Positions 50,115-59,719 are shown, counted from the stretch's first letter. The stretch is DNA of 64,000 bases from an uncultured bacterium (GCA_947383005.1 CANDBT010000006.1:1-64000), one strand, 5' to 3'. Notes: a model not told the origin generated them from the letters alone. Numbers and translations are program-made.

Positions 50115-51809
50115 GTGAATATACGAGAGATTGACGCCCAGTTGATGAAGCAGGCATTTCTGGCTGGCGCGCGAGGACTGGAAACAAAGAAAGAATGGAT
50201 CAATGAACTGAATGTATTTCCTGTTCCTGATGGGGATACGGGAACCAATATGACGATGACTGTTATGGCGGCGGTTAAAGAGGTAACGGCCATAGAAAAC
50301 CCAACAATAGAAAACCTTTCCCGGGCGATTTCCTCCGGTTCCCTGCGGGGAGCCAGGGGAAATTCCGGTGTTATTTTATCGCAGCTTTTTCGGGGATTTA
50401 CCAAAGCGATTCGGACAAAAGAGACAATAGACGTAACGGCGCTTTCCGAAGCTTTTGTGCGGGCTTCCGAGACGGCTTATAAGGCTGTGATTAAGCCCAA
50501 GGAAGGAACGATATTGACAGTGGCCAGAGGCATGGCGGATAAAGCGGTAGAGATGTCCCAAAAGACAGAGAATATCGTTGAATTTGTTCGGGAAGTGATT
50601 GAATATGGCGATTTGGTATTGGGCCAGACTCCGGACATGCTGCCAGTGCTTAAGCAAGCCGGCGTAGTGGATTCCGGTGGCCAAGGATTGATGCAGGTGA
50701 TGAAGGGAATTCTGGACGGGCTTTTGGGAAAAGAGACGGACTGGCCTTCTGGCGGGGCAGAAGCAGACATGCCTGCTTCTGTGGTTCCGGCAGACGGCAA
50801 AGGACATGACATCTCTAATATTGTAGATGTTTCCGAATTGTCTACATCGGATATCCGATATGGATATTGTACGGAGTTTATTATTAATGTGGAGAAGCAT
50901 TATGATGATGAAACCGAACGGCAGTTCAAGGCTTATTTGGAGTCCATCGGTGATTCTTTAGTGGTGGTTTCCGACGAGGATATAGTCAAGGTTCATGTGC
51001 ATACCAATGATCCGGGCTTGGCAATCCAAAGGGCGCTGACTTATGGTTCCTTATCCAGGATGAAGATTGATAATATGCGGGAGGAACATCAGGAGAGGCT
51101 GTTTCAAAATACCGGCTATCAGGAAAAGCAAAATCTTCCCAAAGTCAAAAAACCTTATGGTTTTATTGCTGTTTCTATCGGCGAAGGTTTGGGGGAGATT
51201 TTTAAAGGCATTGGTGCCGATTATTTAATTGAAGGCGGCCAGACGATGAATCCCAGTACAGAGGATATGTTAAATGCGATTGACCAGGTTAATGCAGATA
51301 CGATCTATATTTTGCCAAATAATAAAAATATTATCCTGGCTGCAGAGCAGGCCAAAGCTTTGGCAAAAGATAAGGAGATTATCGTGGTGCCTTCCAAAAC
51401 GGTTCCCCAAGGAATTACGGCTTTGATTAATTTTGTTCCGGAAATGTCCGTTGAGGAAAATCTGAGGATGATGACAGAGGAGATGGGGCGCATTAAAACC
51501 GGTCAGGTAACGTATGCGGTACGCAGCACCAATATCGATGGTCAGGAGATTCATGAAGGTGACATTATGGGGCTGGGAGATTATGGGCTGTTAGCCGTGG
51601 GAGCGGCGATAGAGCATACGGCTATTCAGACTTTATCGGCTATGATTGATGAGGAATCTGAGCTGGTCAGCATTTATTATGGCCAGGAGGTTAAACCGGA
51701 GGAAGCACAGGCAATGTCGGTCAAGGCCAGGGAGGTGTGTCCGGGTTGTGAGGTGGAACTCCATGACGGGGGGCAGCCGATTTATTATTATCTTATGTCA
51801 GTAGAATAA
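50115..51809 (+). CDS. fakA: DAK1/DegV-type kinase YloV, fatty acid kinase FakA-like
   Basis: 564 residues. N-terminal DhaL-type nucleotide-binding domain: ELNVFPVPDGDTGTNMTMT, GSLRGARGNSGVILSQLFRG (two conserved kinase motifs), then a middle domain and the C-terminal DAK-phosphatase-like part. FakA with FakB phosphorylates exogenous fatty acids. No fakB is seen in this window. GTG 50115 follows GGAGGG with 8-base spacing. Confidence 0.9.
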   Translation: MNIREIDAQLMKQAFLAGARGLETKKEWINELNVFPVPDGDTGTNMTMTVMAAVKEVTAIENPTIENLSRAISSGSLRGARGNSGVILSQLFRGFTKAIRTKETIDVTALSEAFVRASETAYKAVIKPKEGTILTVARGMADKAVEMSQKTENIVEFVREVIEYGDLVLGQTPDMLPVLKQAGVVDSGGQGLMQVMKGILDGLLGKETDWPSGGAEADMPASVVPADGKGHDISNIVDVSELSTSDIRYGYCTEFIINVEKHYDDETERQFKAYLESIGDSLVVVSDEDIVKVHVHTNDPGLAIQRALTYGSLSRMKIDNMREEHQERLFQNTGYQEKQNLPKVKKPYGFIAVSIGEGLGEIFKGIGADYLIEGGQTMNPSTEDMLNAIDQVNADTIYILPNNKNIILAAEQAKALAKDKEIIVVPSKTVPQGITALINFVPEMSVEENLRMMTEEMGRIKTGQVTYAVRSTNIDGQEIHEGDIMGLGDYGLLAVGAAIEHTAIQTLSAMIDEESELVSIYYGQEVKPEEAQAMSVKAREVCPGCEVELHDGGQPIYYYLMSVE

Positions 51810-51813
51810 ATAT

Positions 51814-51863
51814 GATAACAGTTGAGACGGCAGAGATTTGCCATGATCCGTTTGAACTGTTAC
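51814..51863. repeat. family B inverted repeat
   Basis: GATAACAGTTGAGACGG ... CCGTTTGAACTGTTAC. Stem ends pair around CAGAGATTTGCCATGAT. It lies between fakA-like and recG. Confidence 0.6.
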
Positions 51864-51889
51864 TTTGAACTGTCGTAATCGGGGAAAAT

Positions 51890-53947
51890 ATGAATCAGGA
51901 ACTGGTGACAACCTTAAAAGGAGTCGGAGAAAAAACAGGGGCGCTGTTTAAGCGCTTGGGTATTGAAACTGTGGATGATTTGTTGCATGATTATCCGCGG
52001 GCTTATGATGCTTATGAGGCGCCCGTCCCCATAGGCCAGATACAAGAGGGGGGAATTTATACCGTCAGCGGGCAGTTGTTGAAGGCGTCAGCGGTGCGTC
52101 AGGTTAAATCTATGCAGATTGTTGTGACAACGGTAAAAGATTTGACCGGGAGCCTGCAGTTGATCTGGTATAACATGCCTTATCTGCGCTCTGTGTTGCA
52201 GATGGGCCGTGTAATGGTTTTCAGAGGGCGGATAGGAGAGAAATCCGGCCGTAAGACCATGGAACAGCCGGAAATATTTTCGCAGGAGGATTACGAAAAA
52301 GTCATCCATTCCCTGCAGCCGGTATATAGCCAGACAAAAGGATTGGGGAATAAAGCGATAACCAAGGCGGTTGCCCGGGCATTACAGCAGCGGCAATTGG
52401 AAAGGGAGTATCTGCCGGAGAAAATCCGCAGGAAATATGAACTGGCCGAGTATAATTATGCACTTGAACATATTCATTTTCCGTCGGATCAGAAAGAAAT
52501 GCTGGCTGCCCGAAAACGGCTGGTATTTGATGAGTTTTTATTTTTTCTTTTGGCCGTGCGCCAATTAAAAGAGAGACGGCAGGATGCAAAAAGCCTCTAT
52601 CAGATGGAACCGGGGGAAGAGCCAAGGCGTCTGCTTTCACAGCTTCCTTATCGGTTGACAGACGCCCAGCAAAAAGTTTGGGCAGAGATCGAAAAGGATT
52701 TGGATAGTGGCTTGGTGATGAATCGTCTGATCCAGGGAGATGTGGGATCGGGGAAGACGATTATTGCCGTTCTGGCTCTTTTGGAGGCCGCTTGCCATGG
52801 ATATCAAGGTGCGCTGATGGTGCCCACGGAAGTGCTGGCCAGACAACATTTTGAGTCAATACGACAATTATTTGCCGATCAGGGAATAGATAAACGAGTT
52901 GTATTGATTACTGGTTCTATGACGCTTAAAGAAAAACGTCTGGTTTATGAACAGATTCGTTGCCATGATGCGGATATCATTGTAGGAACCCATGCGTTGA
53001 TCCAGGAAAAGGTGGCCTATGATCAGTTGGCATTGGTAATTACCGACGAGCAGCATCGTTTTGGTGTCGGGCAGCGGAAATCATTGGGAGAAAAAGGTTC
53101 TCAGCCTCATGTTTTGGTAATGAGCGCTACGCCTATTCCCCGGACGCTGGCAATTATCCTGTATGGAGATTTGGATATTTCCGTTATTGATCAGATGCCG
53201 TCCAGCCGTTTGCCTGTTAAAAACTGTGTGGTGGATATCAGCTATCGGGATCGGGCCTATCGTTTTATTGAAAAAGAGGTGACGGCAGGCAGGCAGGCGT
53301 ATGTTATCTGTCCTATGGTAGAAGCCAGCGAAATGATTGAAGCGGAGAATGTTTTGGATTACACCAGAATTTTGCAAAAGAAGCTGGCGCCGGAAATTCA
53401 GATTGAGTATCTTCACGGAAAGATGAAAGGGAAAGAAAAAAATCAGATTATGCAGCGTTTTGCCTCTGGGGAAATCCAAGTGCTGGTTTCCACAACTGTA
53501 GTGGAGGTAGGGGTTAATGTGCCGAATGCTACCGTGATGATGATCGAAAATGCCGAACGTTTTGGCCTGGCACAGCTTCATCAGCTTAGAGGCCGGGTAG
53601 GACGGGGAAGTCATCAGTCTTACTGTATTATGGTAAATTGTTCGGGGGAGGAGAGCCGGAAACGTCTGGATATTTTAAACCGTTCCCATGACGGGTTTGA
53701 AATTGCTTCGGAGGATTTAAAACTGCGCGGGCCGGGAGATATTTTTGGGCTGCGGCAAAGCGGGGATTTGGAATTTAAACTGGCCGATATTTTTACCGAC
53801 GCAAAATTGCTGAAGCTGGTATCGGAGGAAGTTGAGATATTGCTGGCTGAAGATCCAAGGTTAGAGAAAGAAGAACATTCACTTTTGCGTCAGAGAATGG
53901 AAATGTATCTGGGAAAAGCGTATGGAACTGTTACCGGTAACATTTAA
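51890..53947 (+). CDS. recG: ATP-dependent DNA helicase RecG
   Basis: 685 residues, full length. N-terminal wedge/OB domain (EKTGALFKRLGIETVDDLLHDYPRAY), helicase motif I GDVGSGKT, motif II DEQHRFGV, motif III SATPIPRTLA, motif VI LHQLRGRVGRG, and the TRG-like C-terminus. Remodels stalled replication forks. No strong ribosome site is visible (weak GGGG 8 bases upstream); start chosen from the family N-terminus. Last gene of the yloU-fakA-recG run. Confidence 0.97.
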   Translation: MNQELVTTLKGVGEKTGALFKRLGIETVDDLLHDYPRAYDAYEAPVPIGQIQEGGIYTVSGQLLKASAVRQVKSMQIVVTTVKDLTGSLQLIWYNMPYLRSVLQMGRVMVFRGRIGEKSGRKTMEQPEIFSQEDYEKVIHSLQPVYSQTKGLGNKAITKAVARALQQRQLEREYLPEKIRRKYELAEYNYALEHIHFPSDQKEMLAARKRLVFDEFLFFLLAVRQLKERRQDAKSLYQMEPGEEPRRLLSQLPYRLTDAQQKVWAEIEKDLDSGLVMNRLIQGDVGSGKTIIAVLALLEAACHGYQGALMVPTEVLARQHFESIRQLFADQGIDKRVVLITGSMTLKEKRLVYEQIRCHDADIIVGTHALIQEKVAYDQLALVITDEQHRFGVGQRKSLGEKGSQPHVLVMSATPIPRTLAIILYGDLDISVIDQMPSSRLPVKNCVVDISYRDRAYRFIEKEVTAGRQAYVICPMVEASEMIEAENVLDYTRILQKKLAPEIQIEYLHGKMKGKEKNQIMQRFASGEIQVLVSTTVVEVGVNVPNATVMMIENAERFGLAQLHQLRGRVGRGSHQSYCIMVNCSGEESRKRLDILNRSHDGFEIASEDLKLRGPGDIFGLRQSGDLEFKLADIFTDAKLLKLVSEEVEILLAEDPRLEKEEHSLLRQRMEMYLGKAYGTVTGNI

Positions 53948-53981
53948 GCATAAATATGACTCATTTCGCTATAAAAAGGTA

Positions 53982-54010
53982 TTGACAAATACGATAAATG
54001 TGATTATTAT
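53982..54010 (+). promoter_or_regulatory. promoter of tryptophan T-box operon
   Basis: TTGACA (53982-53987), 17 bases, TATTAT (54005-54010). Confidence 0.85.
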
Positions 54011-54016
54011 AGGGAT

Positions 54017-54315
54017 GAATAAAAAAGAATAAACCGTTGATAAAGAGGAGTAGGCATTTTTAGGATATTACAGAGAGCCGCAGGTGGTGGGATTGCGGTA
54101 TAGACAGATTTGTTGAATGGACTTTTGAGGGCAGTTTTGAAACTGGCGCGAATGCCGGTAAGTAGGGGCTGACGGAAACCGCAACCGTTATCTGGCGGCG
54201 TATATGCTTGTATACGAAGTAAGTGGGCTTAGGCTTAGCCAATTTGAGTGGTACCGCGGATTTTTAATGGATAAATTCGTCTCAGATGCAGGAAACTGTA
54301 TCTGGGGCTTTTTTT
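54017..54315 (+). promoter_or_regulatory. T-box leader, tryptophan specifier likely
   Basis: A tRNA-sensing leader controlling the next ABC operon. The conserved T-box sequence GAGTGGTACCGCGG is at 54246-54259. Stem I begins near 54070 (GAGAGCCGCAGG) and the specifier region reads GAATGGAC, giving a UGG (Trp) codon at 54118-54120. CCGTTATC sits in the stem III area. The leader ends in a terminator (54281-54315). Uncharged tRNA-Trp would favour the antiterminator and turn on transport. The T-box is firm; UGG is read from motif position. Confidence 0.9.
54281..54315 (+). terminator. T-box regulated terminator
   Basis: CTCAGATGCAG (54281-54291) pairs with CTGTATCTGGG around GAAA, then CTTTTTTT. 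It competes with the antiterminator that uses the T-box sequence. Confidence 0.85.
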
Positions 54316-54379
54316 ATGCACAGGCCCGCGTATGGAAGTTTGCTGCTGAAGCAGCATGCGGACCGCGCGGCGAGTAAGG
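54316..54379 (+). repeat. family A repeat, copy A5
   Basis: ATGCACAGGCCCGCGTATGG ... TGCGGACCGCGCGGCGAGTAAGG directly after the T-box terminator. One stem base is changed (GGACC instead of GGGCC). The second hairpin GAGTAAGGGAAG/CTTTCCTTTACTT continues to about 54403. Confidence 0.82.
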
Positions 54380-54446
54380 GAAGTAACCTTTCCTTTACTT
54401 GATTTTTAACAGTTACAACTAAGTAAATTTTAAGGAGGAAAAAATT

Positions 54447-55502
54447 ATGAAAAAGACTGGAAAAAAAATGATGACGTTGGCAGTATTGGCTGCCGTTGTT
54501 TTGACCGGATGTTCGTCAGGTAACGCAGAAAAGCCGACGACAGGGGAAGAGCAAACCAGCCAGGAAGAGACAAAAGAAGGTGAGGAATCTTATACGATTG
54601 GCATTGGCCAGTTTGCCGAGCATGGTTCTTTGGATAACTGCCGGGAAGGTTTTCTGGCCGGTTTGGCTCAAGAAGGAATTGTGGAGGGAAAAAATCTGAC
54701 TGTTTTTTATGATAATGCTCAGGCGGACGGCGGAACAGCCAGCCAGATTATGGCGAATTTTTTGGCAAAAGATGTTAATTTGATTTGTGCTATTGCTACA
54801 CCTATTGCGCAGAGTGCATACAGTGCGGCAAAGGATACGGATGTCCCTGTAATCTATACTGCGGTAACTGATCCTGTTTTGGCAGAACTGGCCGGTTCGG
54901 ATGGAACGCCGGTGGGGGAGATTACCGGCACCAGCGATAAGCTTCCGGTAAAAAAACAGTTGGAAATGATTCGCGCTTTGCTTCCTGATGCAAAGGCCAT
55001 CGGTATTTTATATAGCACCAGCGAGGTAAATTCTGTGTCGGCTATCGAGGAATATAAGGCGGAGGCAGCATCCTATGGGTTTGAAATCGTGGAGAGCGGA
55101 ATTTCCGGTACGGCAGATATCCCTCTGGCGACAGATAATTTATTGGAAAAAGTAGATTGTATCAACAATTTAACCGATAATACTGTAGTAAGCGTGTTGC
55201 CAATGATTTTGGATAAAGCCGCTAAAAAGAATATCCCGGTATTTGGAAGCGAGATTGAACAGGTGAAAATCGGCTGTCTGGCATCCATGGGTTTGGATTA
55301 TGTATCTTTGGGAGAGCAGACCGGGCGGATGGCTGCACAAGTGCTGAAAGGTGAAAAGAAAGCCAGTGAAATGAAGTTTGAGGTAATTACGGAAGCGGCA
55401 TTTTATGGCAATAACAAGGTGGCAGAGAATTTGGGGATTACTTTCCCGGAGGAAATGATTTCATCAACGTCGCAGATGTTTGATGAGATTGCCGCAGAAT
55501 AA
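54447..55502 (+). CDS. trpX: tryptophan ABC transporter substrate-binding lipoprotein (TrpX-like)
   Basis: 351 residues. Lipobox LTGC (Cys22), then an ABC-substrate-binding domain of the TrpX/DUF534 type (YTIGIGQFAEHGSLDNCREG, VIYTAVTDPVLAELAG, IGILYSTSEVNSVSAI). AAGGAGG is upstream. T-box control by a probable Trp codon identifies the substrate as tryptophan or a related compound. The permease follows after 21 bases. Confidence 0.9.
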   Translation: MKKTGKKMMTLAVLAAVVLTGCSSGNAEKPTTGEEQTSQEETKEGEESYTIGIGQFAEHGSLDNCREGFLAGLAQEGIVEGKNLTVFYDNAQADGGTASQIMANFLAKDVNLICAIATPIAQSAYSAAKDTDVPVIYTAVTDPVLAELAGSDGTPVGEITGTSDKLPVKKQLEMIRALLPDAKAIGILYSTSEVNSVSAIEEYKAEAASYGFEIVESGISGTADIPLATDNLLEKVDCINNLTDNTVVSVLPMILDKAAKKNIPVFGSEIEQVKIGCLASMGLDYVSLGEQTGRMAAQVLKGEKKASEMKFEVITEAAFYGNNKVAENLGITFPEEMISSTSQMFDEIAAE

Positions 55503-55523
55503 AGAGGAAAGGACAAAAAGGGT

Positions 55524-56408
55524 ATGTCAATTATAATAGGGGTATTGGAAGAAGGTCTGATTTATGCGGTTTTGGCTTTAGGCGTTTATATTACCTATAA
55601 AATATTGGATTTTCCGGATTTGTCTGTAGACGGTACTTTTCCCATGGGAGCGGCAGTTACAGCTATGCTGATCACAAAGAATGTTTATCCGGCAGCCACT
55701 TTATTCATCGCGTTTTTTGCCGGGGCTTTTGCCGGGTCGCTGACAGGATTTATCCATGTAAAGCTGAAAGTACGTGATCTTTTATCCGGTATTATTATGA
55801 TGACAGCGTTGTACTCGATTAATTTGCGGATTGCAGGAAAAGCAAATGTGGCAATTTATAACAAAGAAACGATTTTTGATAATGCTTTTTTGGATCGGAT
55901 GATACCGCCGGCAGTAAAGCCATATATGACGGTAATCCTTCTTTTGGTAATTACTATTATTTGCAAAGTGATTTTGGACTTGTATTTAAAAACCCGTTCC
56001 GGTTATTTGCTGCGTGCGGCAGGAGATAACGAGGTTCTGGTTACTTCTTTGGCGAAGAATAAAGGTATGGTAAAAATAGTTGGTCTTGCTATTGCTAATG
56101 GCTTTGTAGCGTTGGCTGGCTGCATTTATTGCCAGCAAAAGGGTTTTTTTGAAATCAGTACGGGTACGGGAGCCATTGTAATCGGTCTGGCTAATGTAAT
56201 TATTGGTACAAAGGTGTTTCGCCGGGGGATTCCCATGAAAGCGACTACGTCTGTAATATTAGGATCTATTGTTTACCGTACTTGTGTGGCAGTAGCCATT
56301 GCCATGGGTATGGCAGCTTCGGATTTAAAGCTGGTCACGGCTGCATTGTTCCTGTTTATTTTGGTAATCAGCAGCTATAAAGGAAGGAAGGTATCTGCTC
56401 ATGCTTGA
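55524..56408 (+). CDS. trpY: tryptophan ABC transporter permease (TrpY-like)
   Basis: 294 residues. Permease with eight to nine membrane segments and the LivH-like DUF family motif YKILDFPDLSVDGTFPMGAA. Family with TrpX in T-box controlled operons. Overlaps the ATPase gene by 8 bases. AGAGGAAAGG precedes the ATG. Confidence 0.9.
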   Translation: MSIIIGVLEEGLIYAVLALGVYITYKILDFPDLSVDGTFPMGAAVTAMLITKNVYPAATLFIAFFAGAFAGSLTGFIHVKLKVRDLLSGIIMMTALYSINLRIAGKANVAIYNKETIFDNAFLDRMIPPAVKPYMTVILLLVITIICKVILDLYLKTRSGYLLRAAGDNEVLVTSLAKNKGMVKIVGLAIANGFVALAGCIYCQQKGFFEISTGTGAIVIGLANVIIGTKVFRRGIPMKATTSVILGSIVYRTCVAVAIAMGMAASDLKLVTAALFLFILVISSYKGRKVSAHA

Positions 56409-57174
56409 ATTAAGCCACATTGAGAAATATTATCATGCAGGTACAGTCAACGAAATGTGTATGTTTCATGATTTTTCCATGAAAATTACCGAGGGGGAAT
56501 TTGTCTCTGTGGTAGGCAGCAACGGGTCAGGAAAAACCTCGCTGCTGAATATTATCTGCGGAAGTATTCCGCTTGATGCGGGAACCATTGCCATTAATGG
56601 CACAGATATTACCCGCATGCCGGAATACCGGCGGCAGAAACGTATTGGGCGGGTATATCAGAACCCGGCTATGGGAACGTGCCCGAATATGACTATTTTG
56701 GAAAATATGTCTCTGGCAGATAATAAAGGAAAGCTCTTTGATTTGCGGTGGGGAACCAATAAGCGCAGGATTGACTTTTATCGGGAACAGCTTTCTTTTT
56801 TGGGATTAGGGCTGGAAGATAAGCTTGATGTAAAAGTGGGCGTGCTTTCCGGCGGACAGCGGCAGGCAATGGCGCTGTTGATGTCCACGATGACTCCTAT
56901 AGAGTTCCTGATTTTGGATGAACATACGGCGGCTTTAGACCCCAAGACGGCGGAAATTATTATGGAGTTGACAGGCCGGGTAGTCCGGGAGAAACATTTG
57001 ACAACGATTATGGTCACGCACAATCTTCGTTATGCTGTGGAATACGGGAGCCGTCTGGTGATGATGCACCAGGGTACAATGATTATCGATAAAGCCGGAG
57101 ACGAGAAAGCGGCTATACAGATTGAAGATATTTTGGATAAATTCAATGAAATTAGTATTGAATGCGGGAATTAG
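56401..57174 (+). CDS. trpZ: tryptophan ABC transporter ATPase (TrpZ-like)
   Basis: 257 residues. Walker A GSNGSGKTS, signature LSGGQRQAMALLM, Walker B LILDEHTAALDP (DEH instead of the common DEP), H-loop THN. ATPase of the T-box transporter operon. AAGGAAGG is upstream within trpY. Confidence 0.93.
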   Translation: MLELSHIEKYYHAGTVNEMCMFHDFSMKITEGEFVSVVGSNGSGKTSLLNIICGSIPLDAGTIAINGTDITRMPEYRRQKRIGRVYQNPAMGTCPNMTILENMSLADNKGKLFDLRWGTNKRRIDFYREQLSFLGLGLEDKLDVKVGVLSGGQRQAMALLMSTMTPIEFLILDEHTAALDPKTAEIIMELTGRVVREKHLTTIMVTHNLRYAVEYGSRLVMMHQGTMIIDKAGDEKAAIQIEDILDKFNEISIECGN

Positions 57175-57216
57175 GGGAAAATTTAGAATAGTTTTATAAA
57201 CAAAACGCATTTCTTG

Positions 57217-57225
57217 TGGTATACT
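57217..57225 (+). promoter_or_regulatory. extended -10 promoter before sensor kinase
   Basis: TGGTATACT with the -10 at 57220-57225 and TG at 57217-57218. No strong -35. Confidence 0.5.
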
Positions 57226-57281
57226 TATCGGTAGAGGCAGTTTGTTTCCGGAAAGTTTTACCAGAAAGGAGTGCGTTTTTT

Positions 57282-58394
57282 ATGAAGCTGCGAACTCAAT
57301 TGATGATAGCATTCCTGACTTTCAGCATTTTTCCTATCGTGTTTGCCGGGATGCTGATATCTGTGGACAAGCTGTTTTTATTGTACCAATTTGACGATTT
57401 TGGACCGGAAATGAGAAGTATGGTGATTCAGATGCTGGTGTCCGGCATGTTTCTGTTGGGTTTTATTTCTGCCGCTTTGACGATGTGGCTATATCGTTCG
57501 GTGGTACGCCCGCTCAATAAGCTGCAGGAGGCTACCAGAAAGATTCGGGACGGCAACCTGGATTTCACACTTGAGGTTGATGATGACGATGAGATCGGGC
57601 AGTTGTGCCAGGACTTTGAAGAAATGAGGATCAGACTGAAAAGGAATGCGGAAGAGAAAGTTCAGTATGATCTTGAGAACAAGGAATTGATCAGTAATAT
57701 TTCTCATGATTTGAAAACGCCGATTACGGCGATTAAGGGTTATGTGGAAGGGATTATGGATGGTGTGGCGTCTTCGCCGGAAAAACTGGATAAATATATT
57801 CGTACGATCTATAATAAGGCAAATGATATGGATCGGCTTATTGATGAGCTGACTTTTTATTCTAAAATCGATACCAATAAGATCCCCTATACTTTTTCTA
57901 AGATTAATGTAGAAAGTTATTTTGGGGATTGTGCGGAGGAAGTGGGATTAGATATGGAGTCTCATAATATTGATTTCGGATATGAGAACCATGTCAGCGA
58001 AGATGTAGTGGTTATTGCTGATTCAGAGCAATTAAAACGGGTAATGAACAATATTATCAGTAACTCGGTAAAGTATTTGGATAAGCCGCGGGGGCTGATT
58101 TATATTCGAATTACGGATGTGGGGGACTTCATCCAGGTGGAGGTGGAGGATAACGGGCGGGGGATTGCAGCGCAGGATCTGCCTTATATTTTCGATCGGT
58201 TCTACCGTACAGATTTTTCACGGAATTCTTCCCAGGGCGGAAGCGGAATTGGCCTTTCTATTGTCCACAAGATTATTGAGGATCACGGCGGCCGAATTTG
58301 GGCCACCAGCAAAGAGGGCGTGGGAACGAAAATGAACTTTGTTTTAAGGAAATATCAGGAGGTGACCCAGTATGAGCAGAATATTGATCATTGA
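57282..58394 (+). CDS. sensor histidine kinase
   Basis: 370 residues. Two membrane segments (about 8-28 and 50-72) around a very short outside loop, HAMP domain, phosphoacceptor His142 in NISHDLKTPITAIKGY, HATPase with N box NNIISNSVKYL and G1/G2 boxes DNGRGI and GGSGIGLSI. ATG 57282 is used because the longer frame has no ribosome site. The tiny extracytoplasmic loop suggests it senses the membrane or an ABC partner. Overlaps the response regulator gene by 23 bases. Confidence 0.95.
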   Translation: MKLRTQLMIAFLTFSIFPIVFAGMLISVDKLFLLYQFDDFGPEMRSMVIQMLVSGMFLLGFISAALTMWLYRSVVRPLNKLQEATRKIRDGNLDFTLEVDDDDEIGQLCQDFEEMRIRLKRNAEEKVQYDLENKELISNISHDLKTPITAIKGYVEGIMDGVASSPEKLDKYIRTIYNKANDMDRLIDELTFYSKIDTNKIPYTFSKINVESYFGDCAEEVGLDMESHNIDFGYENHVSEDVVVIADSEQLKRVMNNIISNSVKYLDKPRGLIYIRITDVGDFIQVEVEDNGRGIAAQDLPYIFDRFYRTDFSRNSSQGGSGIGLSIVHKIIEDHGGRIWATSKEGVGTKMNFVLRKYQEVTQYEQNIDH

Positions 58395-59061
58395 AGACGA
58401 AACCAGTATTGCAGAGCTGGAAAGGGACTATTTGGAGTTGAGCGATTTTGAGGTGGAGCTGGAGGAAGACGGGCTTCAGGGCTTGAAGCGGGCTCTAAAT
58501 GAAGATTTTGATTTAGTGATATTGGATTTGATGCTGCCAGGGATAGACGGCTTTGAAATATGCAAAAGGTTTAGGGAAGCGAAAAACACTCCGATTATCA
58601 TCATATCTGCCAAAAAAGAAGATATTGACAAAATACGGGGGTTAGGTTTGGGCGCCGACGACTATATGACTAAACCTTTCAGCCCCAGTGAGATGGTAGC
58701 CCGGGTTAAAGCTCATTTGGCTCGATACGAACGGCTGATTGGCAGCGGAAATTCGGAAAATGAGGTTATAGAAATCAGAGGCTTGAAGATTGATAAAACT
58801 GCCCGGCGGGTATGGGTCAACGGAGAGGAAAAGAATTTTACGACGAAAGAATTTGATTTGTTATCGTTTTTGGCTCAGAATCCTAATCATGTTTATACAA
58901 AAGAAGAGTTATTTTCTAAAATATGGGATATGGAGTCTATCGGGGATATTGCTACGGTTACGGTGCACATAAAGAAAATTCGGGAAAAGATTGAGTTTAA
59001 TACAGCAAAGCCGCAATATATTGAAACAATTTGGGGAATGGGATACCGGTTCAAGGTATAA
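58372..59061 (+). CDS. OmpR-family response regulator
   Basis: 229 residues. Receiver domain with phosphorylation site Asp52 (VILDLMLPG) and acidic pair EDE, Lys in TKPFSP, then a winged helix DNA-binding domain (LTTKEFDLLSFLAQNP-like, VTVHIKKIREKI, WGMGYRF). Translationally coupled to the kinase, which is encoded first, the less common order. AGGAGG is upstream. Confidence 0.96.
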   Translation: MSRILIIEDETSIAELERDYLELSDFEVELEEDGLQGLKRALNEDFDLVILDLMLPGIDGFEICKRFREAKNTPIIIISAKKEDIDKIRGLGLGADDYMTKPFSPSEMVARVKAHLARYERLIGSGNSENEVIEIRGLKIDKTARRVWVNGEEKNFTTKEFDLLSFLAQNPNHVYTKEELFSKIWDMESIGDIATVTVHIKKIREKIEFNTAKPQYIETIWGMGYRFKV

Positions 59062-59385
59062 GTATAATTTGCCATGGGCTGATACCATTATGAGAGCAGG
59101 GCATATGCTTCATTGCTGCAGGCAATTGTAAACGGGCATATACCGTTACGTTCACGGGGTACCCTGTTAAATAGCAACACATAGCAAGAATAGAAGCAAA
59201 AGCGGATAAAAAGGGGAAAATACCGTCTTTTCCGCTAGTTTTCCAGATAAAAATAACTTTTTCCCTAAAACCAGCTTCAGGTGAAATGGCAGATAGTAAT
59301 AGAAATGATAAAAATTCACGGGTAATCGGCAAAAATTTGTGTAAAATATGCAGAAAAAAATAGTCGGAAAGTATATTACCAAAAT
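59062..59385. other. gap after two-component genes, with one hairpin
   Basis: No gene. CCGTTACGTTCACGGGGTACCCTGTTAAATAGCAAC (59143-59177 region) resembles the GTTAC-GTTCACAGG hairpin of 41682-41713. The rest is AT-rich and leads to the next promoter. Confidence 0.5.
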
Positions 59386-59416
59386 TTGACATTTCCTGAG
59401 AGACGTGGTATATAAT
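59386..59416 (+). promoter_or_regulatory. promoter of HPr-like gene
   Basis: TTGACA (59386-59391); TATAAT at 59411-59416 (19-base spacing) or TATATA at 59409 (17-base spacing). Confidence 0.75.
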
Positions 59417-59458
59417 GATTAACACCAATAGTGGTGCGATAAAAAAGGAGTTGTTTTT

Positions 59459-59701
59459 ATGAGAGAGAAAAAAATCAGATTGTTGAGTATTGCAGATGCC
59501 AAGGCGTTTGTGATGGCTGCTATGAAGTGCGATTTTGACATTGATGTTTATTATAATCGCATAGTGATTGATGCTAAGTCTATTCTGGGCGTGTTAAGCT
59601 TGGATTTGACGAAAGAGCTTAATGTAAGGATGCATGGCAGCGATTCGGAATTTGAGAAGTTTCTGGAGACGGTTGCATCAATGGACGTGAGAATTGCTTA
59701 A
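59459..59701 (+). CDS. HPr-like protein lacking the catalytic histidine
   Basis: 80 residues, PTS HPr fold. Aligned with Bacillus HPr, the HARPA active-site motif is replaced by IADAKAF (Ala12 at the His15 position), while the regulatory serine motif AKSILGVLSL is intact (Ser41 = Ser46). It cannot carry phosphate from enzyme I at His, but could be phosphorylated by HPr kinase like Bacillus Crh. AAAAAGGAG is upstream. Single gene, terminator follows at 59720-59761. Regulatory role inferred. Confidence 0.85.
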   Translation: MREKKIRLLSIADAKAFVMAAMKCDFDIDVYYNRIVIDAKSILGVLSLDLTKELNVRMHGSDSEFEKFLETVASMDVRIA

Positions 59702-59719
59702 AAAGTTTGGTTTAAATGG

